From assembly GCA_009781005.1 (NCBI GenBank), contig WQYX01000037.1, positions 1 through 39,049 on the forward strand: a DNA stretch of 39,049 bases, in the 5' to 3' direction. Source of the stretch: Polyangiaceae bacterium (GTDB lineage Bacteria; Myxococcota_A; Polyangia; Polyangiales; Polyangiaceae). This document shows, in pieces, positions 16,048-25,018 of this stretch (the stretch's first letter is position 1; each line of letters opens with the position of its first letter). The notes beneath the pieces were generated by a model that searched no databases, was not told where the DNA came from, and saw only the letters and a list, made by a program, of their open reading frames with translations. Position numbers and translations under genes: made by a program.

Positions 16048-18171
16048 ATGAATACTGAAACAAACCCGTTCGAGCTTCGTGCAGGAACGCTCGACGCCAA
16101 TGCGTTGCAGGTGCTGTCGTTCCGTGGTCGGGAGCGCATCAACGATGTGTATTCGTACGAGGCCACCTTTGCGACGAGCCTCGAGCCGAAATCCTTGGTG
16201 TCAGCATTTGGTGGCGCGGCGGCTCTCACTCTCAAGACTTCGGAGCAGCCGCCGAGGATTCTTCAGGGGATTGCGGCGCATCTCGAAGCGCTCGGCGGGG
16301 TACCGGGGGAGAGGGAGACGGAGCGGCGCCGCTACTCTTTGACGATTGTGCCAAAGCTGTGGTTGCTCAAGCACCGGCGGAAGAACCGTGTATTTCAGAA
16401 CAAGACCGCGAAGGAGATTGTCGAATCGCTGCTCAGGGGGATTGAACTCACCTCCGAAGATTGGCGTTGGCGAACTCAACCCGATTACCCGAAGCTCCCG
16501 TTCGTCTATCAGCGAAATGAATCGGATTACGAGTTTTTCCGGCGCGTGCTCGCGAGTGCAGGGATCTTCTTTTACTTCGAACACCCAAGCAAAGACGGGA
16601 CGGCAACGAAACTCAATTTCGGCGATGGTGCGGGCCATACGGTGGCCGTGCAGGGCTCTCTCCGGTTCGATGATGGCGTCGGGGCAGATGCAGAAGAAGA
16701 GCGAATCTACGAGTTCGGTCTCAAGAAACGACTCCGCCCCAAGACGCTGCTCATGCTCGATCGGGACGTGGAGAAGGCGACCAACTGGGCAAGGGTTGCC
16801 AAGACGAAATCCAATTCGGACCCTGTCTTCGATGCCGATACGACGAAGATGACACCGGATATTTTGCGCGAAGACGTCTACCAAGTCGACAGCGCGCTCC
16901 GTGTGGGGCCGGACAGCGAAATGGATATGGAGCTGGCGCGTGTCCGGATTGGAGAAGTGGAGGCGCGAGGCAGGAGCGACTGCCGGCAGTTGGCCCCTGG
17001 GTACCGCTTTCCGTTGACCAGCCATCCGATTGACGCGTTGAACGACACGTACACGGTGACGGCCGTGGATTCGGAAGGAGTCCACCCTGCCTTTATGGGC
17101 AAGGATGAGGCCACGCCCGTGTATAGGAATCGATTCCGCTGCATTCCGTCCCGGTTTATCGCACGCCCCCTGAGATCCAAGAAGCGGCCGAAGATGGGGC
17201 TCGAGGTGGCGAAGGTGGTGGGAGAGGAGGGCAAACTCATCGCGGCCACGGTGGAGGCCAACCATTGCGGTTACGTGCGCATTCGCTTTCGGTGGGACAT
17301 TGCTGACGACAGGGGAACGCCGAAGGAGAGCTACGGCGTGAACGAAGATGCAGATCACGTGGTTCGGTTGCCTGTAGTGCAGCCGTGGGCAGGGGCCGGG
17401 TACGGGGCACAATTCATTCCGCGGCAGGGGATGGAGGTGCTGGTGGGGTTTTTGGAGCACCAGGGGGAGCGACCCATCATCTTGGGGTGTATCTCGAGCG
17501 AAGAGAATATGCCGCCGTGGAGTGGGGACGAGACCGATTTTCAGAAAGTGGGGATCCACTCTCGCACGTGGCCGCCTGGAGATGCGAGCGCCTGGAGTGA
17601 GATCTCCATCGACGATCGCAAAGGGGACGAGTTGATCTACGTGCAGGCGCAAAAGAACAAGATCGTCTACGTCAAGCACGATCGCACCGAAACGGTGGAC
17701 AATGACGAGACCATCACCATCCACCATAACCGGACAGAGCGGGTGGATCATAACGAGAAGATATCCATAGGCGATAACCGCGCGGAGAGCGTAGGTATCA
17801 ACGAGAGCATTACCATTGGCATGGCGCGGCAACGCATGGTGGGACTGACGGACTCGTTGATCGTGGGCGCGGAGCGCTCGGTGGCGGTGGGTGCGCAGCT
17901 CACTACCGGTGTCGGTAAAGGCATGCGGACTTCGGTGGGGTCCAACCAGCACACCGAGGTCGGCGAATCCGTCTACATCCACGCCGGGAAGAACGTGGTG
18001 ATCGAGGCTGGCAGCGTGATCTGCCTGCGCGTTGGCGGCAATTTCATCCGCATCGACGAGAGCGGGATCATCGAGAAGGGCACCACCATCAATCTCAACT
18101 CGGCGGACGGCGAGCCGGAGAAGGGGACCAAGGTCGATCCGATCCCGCCGATCCCGCCGCTGCCCCTATGA
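16048..18171 (+). CDS. vgrG: Type VI secretion tip protein VgrG (copy 3)
   Basis: The 707-residue VgrG has the gp27-like base and OB-fold shared with copies 1 and 2. The needle begins with the same HDRTETVDNDETITIH block as copy 1, then diverges into strands such as NRAESVGINESITIG and VGAERSVAVGAQLTTGVG. It closes with a proline-rich end (IPPIPPLPL), as expected for a tip that docks a PAAR cone. ATG 16048 follows AAGGCAAAG. Its stop overlaps a tiny ORF and is 57 bp ahead of a PAAR gene, which is followed by an adaptor and a lipase, so this VgrG very likely delivers that lipase. Confidence 0.95.
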   Translation: MNTETNPFELRAGTLDANALQVLSFRGRERINDVYSYEATFATSLEPKSLVSAFGGAAALTLKTSEQPPRILQGIAAHLEALGGVPGERETERRRYSLTIVPKLWLLKHRRKNRVFQNKTAKEIVESLLRGIELTSEDWRWRTQPDYPKLPFVYQRNESDYEFFRRVLASAGIFFYFEHPSKDGTATKLNFGDGAGHTVAVQGSLRFDDGVGADAEEERIYEFGLKKRLRPKTLLMLDRDVEKATNWARVAKTKSNSDPVFDADTTKMTPDILREDVYQVDSALRVGPDSEMDMELARVRIGEVEARGRSDCRQLAPGYRFPLTSHPIDALNDTYTVTAVDSEGVHPAFMGKDEATPVYRNRFRCIPSRFIARPLRSKKRPKMGLEVAKVVGEEGKLIAATVEANHCGYVRIRFRWDIADDRGTPKESYGVNEDADHVVRLPVVQPWAGAGYGAQFIPRQGMEVLVGFLEHQGERPIILGCISSEENMPPWSGDETDFQKVGIHSRTWPPGDASAWSEISIDDRKGDELIYVQAQKNKIVYVKHDRTETVDNDETITIHHNRTERVDHNEKISIGDNRAESVGINESITIGMARQRMVGLTDSLIVGAERSVAVGAQLTTGVGKGMRTSVGSNQHTEVGESVYIHAGKNVVIEAGSVICLRVGGNFIRIDESGIIEKGTTINLNSADGEPEKGTKVDPIPPIPPLPL

Positions 18172-18236
18172 AGGAGACGATGATGATGTACGCAATGCAC
18201 TTGACAATGTACAGCATGGAGGTGTTCCATGGGTAA
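18168..18236 (+). CDS. Methionine-rich micro-ORF bridging vgrG3 and the PAAR gene
   Basis: A 22-codon frame starts in an ATGA overlap with the vgrG3 stop and ends at TAA 18234-18236, inside the first codons of the PAAR gene. Seven of 22 residues are Met, and GGAGG for the PAAR start lies within it. It could carry ribosomes from vgrG3 to the PAAR start. It may equally be a chance frame. Confidence 0.3.
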   Translation: MKETMMMYAMHLTMYSMEVFHG

Positions 18237-18594
18237 GCCTGCCGCGCGTCTTGGCGACAACGGCTCTGGCCATGGCTGCCATCATCTGGCGACGCCCGCG
18301 ATCGAAGGCAGCCCTGATATCTTCATCAACGGCCGCCCGGCGGTGCGTAAGGGGCATGCCTACGCGCCGCATGACTGCCCGCGTTGTAAGAAGCCGAAGC
18401 ATTCGCGCAAACTCAAGGAAGGTTCGCCCACGGTGTTCTTCAACGATCAGCCGGCAGGGCGGATCGGCGACGCCATCGATTGCGGAGGTAAGGTGGTGGT
18501 GGGCTCGCCCAATGTGTTCATCGGGGAGCCATGCGCGTCGAAGACGCGAAAGCCATTTTGCGAAACGTGTGCATGCCATCCGGGATCGAGATGA
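18229..18594 (+). CDS. PAAR-domain spike-tip protein
   Basis: PAAR proteins cap the VgrG spike and help pierce the target envelope. The 121 residues show the family pattern: PAARLGDNGSGHGCH at the N-terminus, then GSPDIFINGRPAVRKG, GSPTVFFNDQPAGRIGD and GSPNVFIGEPCA, with Cys and His placed for metal binding. A GGAGG site precedes ATG 18229. It sits directly after vgrG3 and its stop overlaps the next gene by four bases (ATGA), a standard T6SS effector cassette layout. Confidence 0.92.
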   Translation: MGKPAARLGDNGSGHGCHHLATPAIEGSPDIFINGRPAVRKGHAYAPHDCPRCKKPKHSRKLKEGSPTVFFNDQPAGRIGDAIDCGGKVVVGSPNVFIGEPCASKTRKPFCETCACHPGSR

Positions 18595-19697
18595 ACGCTT
18601 CCGACGCCTTTTTCCAGCCTGCAGTGGAGTGGTTCGAGGAACTGCTGTGGCGAGACGCCAGCGACGACGTGCGGGTCTATGCCATGATCGAGGGCTATGC
18701 GGCGCCGGGCCTTTATGGCCGGCTGCTGGGTGCTCCCGATCTGTCCTGGACGCATATGTATCAGGGCAACACCGCGCTCTACAACTTGCAAAACTCGCCG
18801 TTTTTGATCGCGCTGAAGCGTGGTCACAGGTTCAATCGCTGGCTTGTGGAGCAAGGCTGGGGGCAGGGGTGGGGCATTTACTTTTGCGCCTCGACCAAGG
18901 CTGCGCTCGATTTGTACGGCCCGTCGAAGATTCGCTATCCGATGTTCATCAAGAGCACCGAAGAGACGATCCGGCTCGGCAATCTCACCGAAGACCAGGA
19001 AGACCCAATCTGGCTGATGCGCCGCCACTTCCGCCGCTTCAACGAAGTTGAATTCGAGGACACCGGTAATATTGTCAACTTCCGCTATTTCGACCCGGCA
19101 ACGCTGCGTACCTATCTGCCAACCTGCAACGCGGACGAGCTGCGCCTGTTTTTCGGGCCGGTGACGGTGTTCTTTGCGGAAGGCTTCAACGAACTCGACA
19201 GCCTCAACCGCAGCGAACACCTCTATATGTTTGCGTCGCCGAGGGGGCAGGACAGCAAGTGCTGCTTCTGGGGGCGATGTTTCGACATGCAGACGTGCAA
19301 CACACAGGAATTGCAGCCGCACCCGGCAGCCGAGAAGCCTGCCGGCCGCAACACTGGAACGTTCCCGATGATCAGGATCGCGCAGTGCGAGGCGTTCCGC
19401 GAGGAGGTAAAACAGGCGTTCATCCAGAAGGTGTTGGATGATCTCCTTCAATTCGGGAATGACTGGGGCTTTCGCATCACGAAAATTGAACACGTGCGCA
19501 ATTGGATTGACGATGCCATCGAAAGCGCTCTGAAACTGGAATTTCAGAATGACAATATCTTACGGGATTTCATTCTTGCCAAGGCAAAGTCCCCCGCGTC
19601 TTTCGATCTCTGCTTTCAACAATGGAAGCGGGATCATGCAGCCAGCAGGCTGAACGAACTTGATTGCGCGCAACAACTCAGGGACATCCTCGGTTAG
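18591..19697 (+). CDS. DUF4123 effector adaptor (Tap/Tec type)
   Basis: DUF4123 proteins act as adaptors that connect a particular effector with its VgrG. The N-terminal part carries the family pattern (VYAMIEGYAAPGLYGRLL, then YNLQNSPFLIAL and WGIYFCAST, then a LMRRHFRRFNEV block and LRTYLPTCNADELRLFFGPV). The C-terminal third is helical and charged. ATG 18591 overlaps the PAAR stop as ATGA and gives 368 residues; ATG 18531 in the same frame is an alternative start reading through the PAAR gene. It lies between the PAAR gene and the lipase, so its likely client is the lipase. Confidence 0.88.
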   Translation: MNASDAFFQPAVEWFEELLWRDASDDVRVYAMIEGYAAPGLYGRLLGAPDLSWTHMYQGNTALYNLQNSPFLIALKRGHRFNRWLVEQGWGQGWGIYFCASTKAALDLYGPSKIRYPMFIKSTEETIRLGNLTEDQEDPIWLMRRHFRRFNEVEFEDTGNIVNFRYFDPATLRTYLPTCNADELRLFFGPVTVFFAEGFNELDSLNRSEHLYMFASPRGQDSKCCFWGRCFDMQTCNTQELQPHPAAEKPAGRNTGTFPMIRIAQCEAFREEVKQAFIQKVLDDLLQFGNDWGFRITKIEHVRNWIDDAIESALKLEFQNDNILRDFILAKAKSPASFDLCFQQWKRDHAASRLNELDCAQQLRDILG

Positions 19698-19717
19698 CTG
19701 GGAAGCGGAGAAGCAAG

Positions 19718-21025
19718 ATGGCGGCGCTTGAAATTTGCTGGAGGTGTGAGGTTGTCTTGCGGATCGGCGTATTTTTCGATGGCACATTGAACAGTAGATA
19801 CAATACGGCGTTTAGAAATAAAGCTGAAAACGAGGGTCATCCTGAGCGGGTGCCAAAGGAAGAGAAAGACGATGGTTCCCGCAAGGAGGGGCCTGCGGGC
19901 TCCTATGACGCCGATTATACCAATATCCCCAAATTATACGATATTTATCCTCCTGAAAACACAATGGCGACCATCAAAGGCGAAGGCAATAAGGACGAGA
20001 ATTACGTCTATGGCCGGGAATATGTAGAGGGAGTTGGAGCTGTACCGGAAGAAAGAGCTGGAGAGGAGGATAAGTGGTTTTTGGGTGCTGGCGGTAATTA
20101 CGGTGAGACGAACACCACGGCAAAGATCGATGCCATGCACGCAAAAATAGCGAGATTTATTAATTATTGGGATATATTTCGCGCGATTGTACGTGTGGAG
20201 CTCGACATTTTTGGCTTCAGTCGTGGCGCCACATCGGCCAGAGTTTTTGCTAAAATGGTGAAGACGGAAGGCATTAAGGGTGCTCCTGAATCTATAAAAA
20301 AGACAGGCAAGTCCCTAAAAAGCATCACCCGTATCAAGTTTATCGGTTTGTTCGACACAGTGGAAACGGATGGGGTGACAACGAGTCGCTTGGAGACGCC
20401 GACAACGACAGATTTACCTAAGGATATTGCGGACGTTGAGGTGTACCAGCTTGCAGCCGTGGACGAATATCGCAAAAATTTCCCGCTTACCAGTCTTCGC
20501 AGTGATCTAAAGGAGTTGCCAAAGGCCGGCGTGGTTTGGGAAGAAGGCAAATTCAAAGAAAAGTATGCTAGAGGAGTTCATGCCGATGTGGGGGGCGGAT
20601 ACAGGGATGGGTTCTCGGAAAAGGTTACGACGGATCGAGGGGTTGTATCGGGCAAGAATCAAGCTGATCAAAATGGCAAAGCTGCCTTAGAGAAAAGACA
20701 AAGGACAGATGTCGATCCAGGCGCATTGTCGTCGCAAGTTGAGCTTGACCATCAAAGTCCCATGGGAGATGAAGATTGGAAGTATCGTGTCATCTCGACG
20801 CGTAAAGTTAGTACTCGGCTGACGCAGAAATATCTCCTGGACATGTACGATGAAGCAAAGAGCAAAGGCGTTCCGTTCACGGGAGAGCCGGCAACCAACA
20901 AGGGGCGCGATGAGATGTCCGAAGCTGATATTCGAGGAGGTATTCATCACTCCGCGAATATTGATGGCGGTCCCGCCAACACACCATCGTCGGATGGAAA
21001 GAGAGTCATTTATCCAAACAGATAA
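19718..21025 (+). CDS. Tle1-like T6SS phospholipase effector (DUF2235)
   Basis: A 435-residue alpha/beta hydrolase of the DUF2235 (Tle1) type, expected to cleave phospholipids of rival membranes. The N-terminal RIGVFFDGTLN (15-25) is the family hallmark. GFSRGA places the nucleophile at Ser168. GLFDTVE (Asp213) and HADVGGGY (His288) supply presumptive acid and base. GGAGAAG precedes ATG 19718; a longer reading from 19664 lacks such a site and overlaps the adaptor. There is no signal peptide, as expected for VgrG-delivered cargo. The gene is AT-richer than the tss genes. No immunity gene follows: 21026-21395 has only hairpins. Confidence 0.88.
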   Translation: MAALEICWRCEVVLRIGVFFDGTLNSRYNTAFRNKAENEGHPERVPKEEKDDGSRKEGPAGSYDADYTNIPKLYDIYPPENTMATIKGEGNKDENYVYGREYVEGVGAVPEERAGEEDKWFLGAGGNYGETNTTAKIDAMHAKIARFINYWDIFRAIVRVELDIFGFSRGATSARVFAKMVKTEGIKGAPESIKKTGKSLKSITRIKFIGLFDTVETDGVTTSRLETPTTTDLPKDIADVEVYQLAAVDEYRKNFPLTSLRSDLKELPKAGVVWEEGKFKEKYARGVHADVGGGYRDGFSEKVTTDRGVVSGKNQADQNGKAALEKRQRTDVDPGALSSQVELDHQSPMGDEDWKYRVISTRKVSTRLTQKYLLDMYDEAKSKGVPFTGEPATNKGRDEMSEADIRGGIHHSANIDGGPANTPSSDGKRVIYPNR

Positions 21026-21060
21026 CGATTCGGGTGAAATCAAAAAAACCTAGTCAACTT

Positions 21061-21095
21061 AGCACGACTGCCGGAAGTATTCCGGCAGGAGTGCT
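21061..21095. other. Perfectly paired hairpin after the lipase gene
   Basis: AGCACgaCTGCCGGAA pairs with TTCCGGCAGgaGTGCT around a GTA loop. No T-run follows, so it is not a simple terminator. It is the first of a series of hairpins ending near 21240. Confidence 0.6.
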
Positions 21096-21097
21096 AG

Positions 21098-21119
21098 CAA
21101 AGCCGCGGGAGCGGCTTTT
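21098..21119 (+). terminator. Probable intrinsic terminator of the vgrG3 cassette
   Basis: AAAGCCGC-GGGA-GCGGCTTTT forms an eight-base stem with a tetraloop and ends in four Ts. It lies about 75 bp after the lipase stop and would separate the effector cassette from the tss operon. Confidence 0.6.
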
Positions 21120-21133
21120 CGGAGGGGTGAATG

Positions 21134-21250
21134 GCCCGCGAAAGCGGGCAAGAGGGGGCGCCGCGCCCCCTTGAGACAAGTGAACACGACGGGTTTCCGC
21201 GAAGCGCAAACGCGTAGCCCGGAACGAAGTTCCGGCAGGGTACAACATCG
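21134..21250. other. Cluster of GC-rich hairpins before the tss operon
   Basis: In succession: GCCCGC-GAAA-GCGGGC (21134-21149, GNRA-type loop), GGGGGCG-CCG-CGCCCCC (21154-21170) and CCGGAAC-GAA-GTTCCGG (21219-21235). No gene is seen from 21026 to 21395. The run could be a structured leader RNA of the tss operon, or the remnant of a mobile element. Confidence 0.45.
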
Positions 21251-21395
21251 TCGAACGCCTGCGCGGCGTCATGTCGCGATTATGTCGCGTATGTTAGGCA
21301 CACTCGCCTCATTCAGGCATCGACGCCGCGCCGGTACTGTGTTCAAGTAGCAGACTTCATAAGTCACCTCTGCTTCGCCTTCCTCCGCGAATCCC

Positions 21396-22418
21396 ATGAC
21401 GGACAACACGGCTCTTCTCGATTACGTCACGCGCACGGCCGACCGTTTCGGCTTTTTTGATTTGGTTCGCCTTCTCGAACGCCTCATCTCGTCCGATGCC
21501 GGCGACGTCGACAACGAGCGCATCGCCTTCGAGCACGTGCCGGATCTCGCATTTCCTCCCGGCGACGTTGCCAGCGTGAACGTCGACATGAAAATTGAGG
21601 GTTCGCGAGCGCGTGTCGCGCTCACTTTCCTCGGTCTGCTCGGCACCTCGTCTCCGCTCACACCAGAATGGACCGAAGAAGTTCTGCAAGGCGACGACAC
21701 CGGAGCGTTGCGCGCCTTTTATGACGTTTTCCACCACCGCGTTGCAAGTCTCTTGTACGCCGCGTGGAAAAGCTATTCGCTCGAAGGCGGTTTCGATCTC
21801 GGTGGCGGCGATGCCGCCAGTCGTCGCCTGCGCTCCCTTGCCGGAATCGATGCATGGGCGCCCAACGATGACCAGGAGGTCCTCCGGCCCATGGTCGCCT
21901 TGGGTGTCGCCGATTATCAGTACGGTCAGCCCCAGTTGAGCAACGCAACTGCCGTCGAAACGCTCCTGCGTCGCCTCTACCCCGCATGGAATCTCCGCGT
22001 CGAAGCATGTGCCCGGCGTTTCGTGATGTTCGGCCCCCACGAATTGGCATTGCTCGGCGAACAGCACTCGCAACTCGGCGTGGACGTCGTCTACGGCGAC
22101 GGGACGTACGACGGCGAAGGACTCGTCCGCCTGTACGCTGGACCCGTTGACGGCGATACCTACCAATCGCTCATGCCCGGCGGCAGGGCGTACGCCACTC
22201 TGCAACGCCTCGCCCGGCGTCTCTTCGGCGCAATGGTGGACGTCGAGCTCGACGTGCAACTCAGCCCCAGCGATGCTCCATATATGGAATTAGGATCGTC
22301 CGTCGAGGCGCGTCTCGGCGTCGATTCCCTCTACGTTACCAATCTACCGGACGCCGTCCACGTACGCGTCCCACTCGTTCAAAACATCCCCTCGGTCCGT
22401 CGCACCTTCCTCCTCTAA
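21396..22418 (+). CDS. tssG: T6SS baseplate subunit TssG
   Basis: TssG (VasB/ImpH, DUF1305) pairs with TssF and TssK in the baseplate wedge. The 340 residues show the family start FGFFDLVRLLERL, then an IAFEHVPDLAFPP segment, VALTFLGLLGTSSPLT (the conserved FxGLxGxxSPLP-type motif), HHRVASLLYAAWKSY, and LRRLYPAWNLRVEAC. The length is normal. tssF, its usual upstream neighbour, is missing from the window, and a 5' fragment of tssG lies 10 kb upstream. This suggests the vgrG cassettes were inserted next to an original tssF-tssG junction. It is the first gene of the operon; a promoter should lie in 21250-21395, but I cannot point to it. Confidence 0.92.
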   Translation: MTDNTALLDYVTRTADRFGFFDLVRLLERLISSDAGDVDNERIAFEHVPDLAFPPGDVASVNVDMKIEGSRARVALTFLGLLGTSSPLTPEWTEEVLQGDDTGALRAFYDVFHHRVASLLYAAWKSYSLEGGFDLGGGDAASRRLRSLAGIDAWAPNDDQEVLRPMVALGVADYQYGQPQLSNATAVETLLRRLYPAWNLRVEACARRFVMFGPHELALLGEQHSQLGVDVVYGDGTYDGEGLVRLYAGPVDGDTYQSLMPGGRAYATLQRLARRLFGAMVDVELDVQLSPSDAPYMELGSSVEARLGVDSLYVTNLPDAVHVRVPLVQNIPSVRRTFLL

Positions 22419-22427
22419 GACTGCCCC

Positions 22428-23726
22428 ATGTTGCAAAAACCGCATTGGCCACTCGGCCTGCCGCTCCGTCCCCACCACTTCCAATTTCAGGACCGTTATC
22501 ATGAAAGGTTCATCGCGCGCCGTCTCGACGCCCTCGTCGATTACGCGTGGGGCTTCTCCGAGCTCGCCTGGGACGAGCACGCACTTGCCACGGGGCAGCT
22601 CACGCCCATCCGCATCGAAGCCATCCTTCCGGATGGCACGCCCGTCGCTTGCGGCACCGCTGAATCGCCTTATATCCCCGGCCGCACCATTCCCAACTTC
22701 GGATCAAAAGACACGCTCGATGTCTACCTGGGTGTGCCTCGCGTCCATCCGGGGCGCCCCAATGTCGATGCCAATGGGGGTGCCCGATACGTTCAAGAGA
22801 CCGTCCTGGTGCCAGATTTTGCGAGTGGCACCGAGCCCGTCAACGTCGCGTGGCTCCGGCCGAACGTGTCGTTTTTGTTCGAAGGAGAGCGACTTGGTAG
22901 CTACGACGCCTTGCCGTGCGCGCGCTTGATGCGTGCCGGCGGCGGACAGCTCGCCTTCGATCACACGTTCGTTCCGCCGGTCATCACCGTGCAAGCGTCG
23001 CCCCACTTGCATGGCGAGTTGCAGCACGTGCTAAGCGCGCTGCTCGCTCGCCAAACTGCCCTTCAACGCACCTCTGCACGCGGAGTCACGGACGCCCTTC
23101 AACGCTGGATGCTTAGCCTTACGGGTGGCTTCGTGCCGCGCCTGTCCGAAGTCATTCATCAGCGCACCACTTCACCGCTCGCCGCCTACCTCGTACTTGC
23201 GGAAATGCTCGGGGCTCTGTCGGCGTTTACCACGCTCGGCGACTGTCAGATCCCTGTGTTCAATTATGACGAGCTCGGTCCCACGTTCACCTCTCTTTTC
23301 CGCCAGCTTTCCGCGCTCTTCGCGGCCCTCGGCGCCCAGCAATACCGGCGCCTGGATCTGCGTCGCCGCGACGCGACCACGCTGTTTGGCGAGCTGCGCG
23401 AACCAACCATTTTCCGTAACGAGTTTTTCCTCGGCCTCACCGGACGCGATCCCGATGTTTTGCGTGCGCGCGCCTCGCAGCTCGTCAAGATCGCTTCCTG
23501 GCAAGATCTCAAACGCATCGTGCAGAGTGCCACCAGCGGCGTTCCGGCTCGTCTCGATCCCAATCCGCCGTCCGTGCTCCCCAATACCGGTGCGGTCTAT
23601 TTCCGTCTCGAGAAGGATAACTACTTTTCCGCCGTGATGCAGACTGGCCAAATCGGTATCTACCATCCCGAGGAGCTCGGTATAACCGAAGTGGCGCTCT
23701 ACGTCGTCGACCCGAGTGCTGCATGA
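22428..23726 (+). CDS. tssK: T6SS baseplate subunit TssK (first copy)
   Basis: TssK (VasE/ImpJ, DUF876) trimers tie the baseplate to the TssJLM membrane complex. The 432 residues start with the family pattern WPLGLPLRPHHFQFQDRYHE, followed by LTPIRIEAILPDGTPV and DVYLGVP. The C-terminal part (VYFRLEKDNYFSAVMQTGQIGIYHP) fits the TssK C-terminal domain. It lies nine bases after tssG and shares an ATGA overlap with tssC. A second, clearly different TssK is two genes downstream. Confidence 0.92.
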   Translation: MLQKPHWPLGLPLRPHHFQFQDRYHERFIARRLDALVDYAWGFSELAWDEHALATGQLTPIRIEAILPDGTPVACGTAESPYIPGRTIPNFGSKDTLDVYLGVPRVHPGRPNVDANGGARYVQETVLVPDFASGTEPVNVAWLRPNVSFLFEGERLGSYDALPCARLMRAGGGQLAFDHTFVPPVITVQASPHLHGELQHVLSALLARQTALQRTSARGVTDALQRWMLSLTGGFVPRLSEVIHQRTTSPLAAYLVLAEMLGALSAFTTLGDCQIPVFNYDELGPTFTSLFRQLSALFAALGAQQYRRLDLRRRDATTLFGELREPTIFRNEFFLGLTGRDPDVLRARASQLVKIASWQDLKRIVQSATSGVPARLDPNPPSVLPNTGAVYFRLEKDNYFSAVMQTGQIGIYHPEELGITEVALYVVDPSAA

Positions 23727-25018
23727 CGGATGTCGACCTTGTCCGCATCGATCGCGTCATCGCGGCGCTCGACGCCCGCATCGGCGCACAGCTCGATGCC
23801 ATCCTGCACCATCCGGATTTTCAGGCACTCGAGGCGGCGTGGCGGGGCCTCGGATGGGTGGTCGATCGCGTCGCCTTCGAAGACAACATCCGGCTTGCCG
23901 TCTGGAGCATCACGAAATCCGAATTGAGCCAGGACTTCGCCGAGATTCCGGACATCACCCAAACACGTTTCTTCCGCACCATTTACACGAGTGAATATGG
24001 CCAGTTCGGCGGTCAACCGTATGCCGCCATCCTGGCCACTTGGACGACCTCCGCATCCAAGAATGACGTGACGCTTCTGCAGAAGATGGCGTCCGTTGCC
24101 GCCATGGCGCACGCTCCGATCTTCGTCGGTGCCGATCCCACCCTGCTCGGACTCACGAGCTTCGACGACCTGCCTTACGCTTCCAGCCTCGAGACGAACT
24201 TCGACACCCCAGCGTTCAGCGCGTGGAATGCCCTCCGCGAGAGCGAAGACAGCCGCTACGTCGGCGTCCTGCTTCCGCGCATTTTGCTGCGCCTTCCTTA
24301 TCGCGAGGCCGCGATCTCGGCTGAGCAATTCGTTTACGACGAAACAACCAGTCGCCGCGGCAGTTATCTCTGGGGAAGCCCTACTTTTGCATTTGCCGTT
24401 CGTCTGGCCTCGAGTTTCGCGCAGTATCGCACGTACGTCGCCTTGATTGGGGCATTCGACGCTGCCTGCGTGCTCGACGCGCATCCCGCGCTCGGCCGCG
24501 CGTACACGAAACCGCCGGTCGAAGTCGTCCTGTCGCGCCCCATTGAGCAAAAACTAAGCGAGTTGGGTTTTTTGCCGCTCACGTGCGATGCCACCGGTCA
24601 GGCGCTCTCGTTTTCCTCCGCCTCGAGCCTTCAATTGCCAAAAACATTTGGCCCCACCGAAGGAGACGCCGCGGCCACGCTCAACTTTCTGCTCGGCACG
24701 CGCTTTCCTTATCTTTTGCTCGCGTGCCGCTTTGCGCACTACCTCAAGGTGCTCGAACGCGAGCGCATCGGCGCCAAGCGCACTCCCGAGAGCATCGAAC
24801 GCGAACTCAATGAGTGGCTCGCTCAATACGTTGTCACCGTCGATAGCGCATCGGCTGCCACCCGTCTCAAGTACCCGCTGCGCGCCGCGCGCGTGCGCAC
24901 ATATCCCGTGCCCGGAGAAGTCGGCTGGTTCCGCATGGAGATCCTTCTTCAGCCGCATATCAAATACCTTCGCCAGGCCGTCACGCTTTCGGTCGCAGGA
25001 AGGATCGACGCGCAATGA
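23723..25018 (+). CDS. tssC: Short T6SS sheath large subunit TssC
   Basis: TssC (VipB/ImpC) and TssB build the contractile sheath. Signature blocks are present: QLDAILHHPDFQALEAAWRG (21-40), SEYGQFGGQPY, a VAAMAHAPIFVGADP-type strand, ESEDSRYVGVLLPRILLRLP, YLWGSPTFAFAVRL, RFAHYLK and LNEWLAQYV. At 431 residues it is some 60 shorter than typical TssC, and the family core starts almost at the Met, so the N-terminal extension used to link neighbouring sheath subunits is missing. No TssB is encoded nearby. It overlaps both neighbouring tssK genes by four bases. It may be a second, specialised TssC, as known in genomes with two tssC genes. Confidence 0.88.
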   Translation: MTDVDLVRIDRVIAALDARIGAQLDAILHHPDFQALEAAWRGLGWVVDRVAFEDNIRLAVWSITKSELSQDFAEIPDITQTRFFRTIYTSEYGQFGGQPYAAILATWTTSASKNDVTLLQKMASVAAMAHAPIFVGADPTLLGLTSFDDLPYASSLETNFDTPAFSAWNALRESEDSRYVGVLLPRILLRLPYREAAISAEQFVYDETTSRRGSYLWGSPTFAFAVRLASSFAQYRTYVALIGAFDAACVLDAHPALGRAYTKPPVEVVLSRPIEQKLSELGFLPLTCDATGQALSFSSASSLQLPKTFGPTEGDAAATLNFLLGTRFPYLLLACRFAHYLKVLERERIGAKRTPESIERELNEWLAQYVVTVDSASAATRLKYPLRAARVRTYPVPGEVGWFRMEILLQPHIKYLRQAVTLSVAGRIDAQ

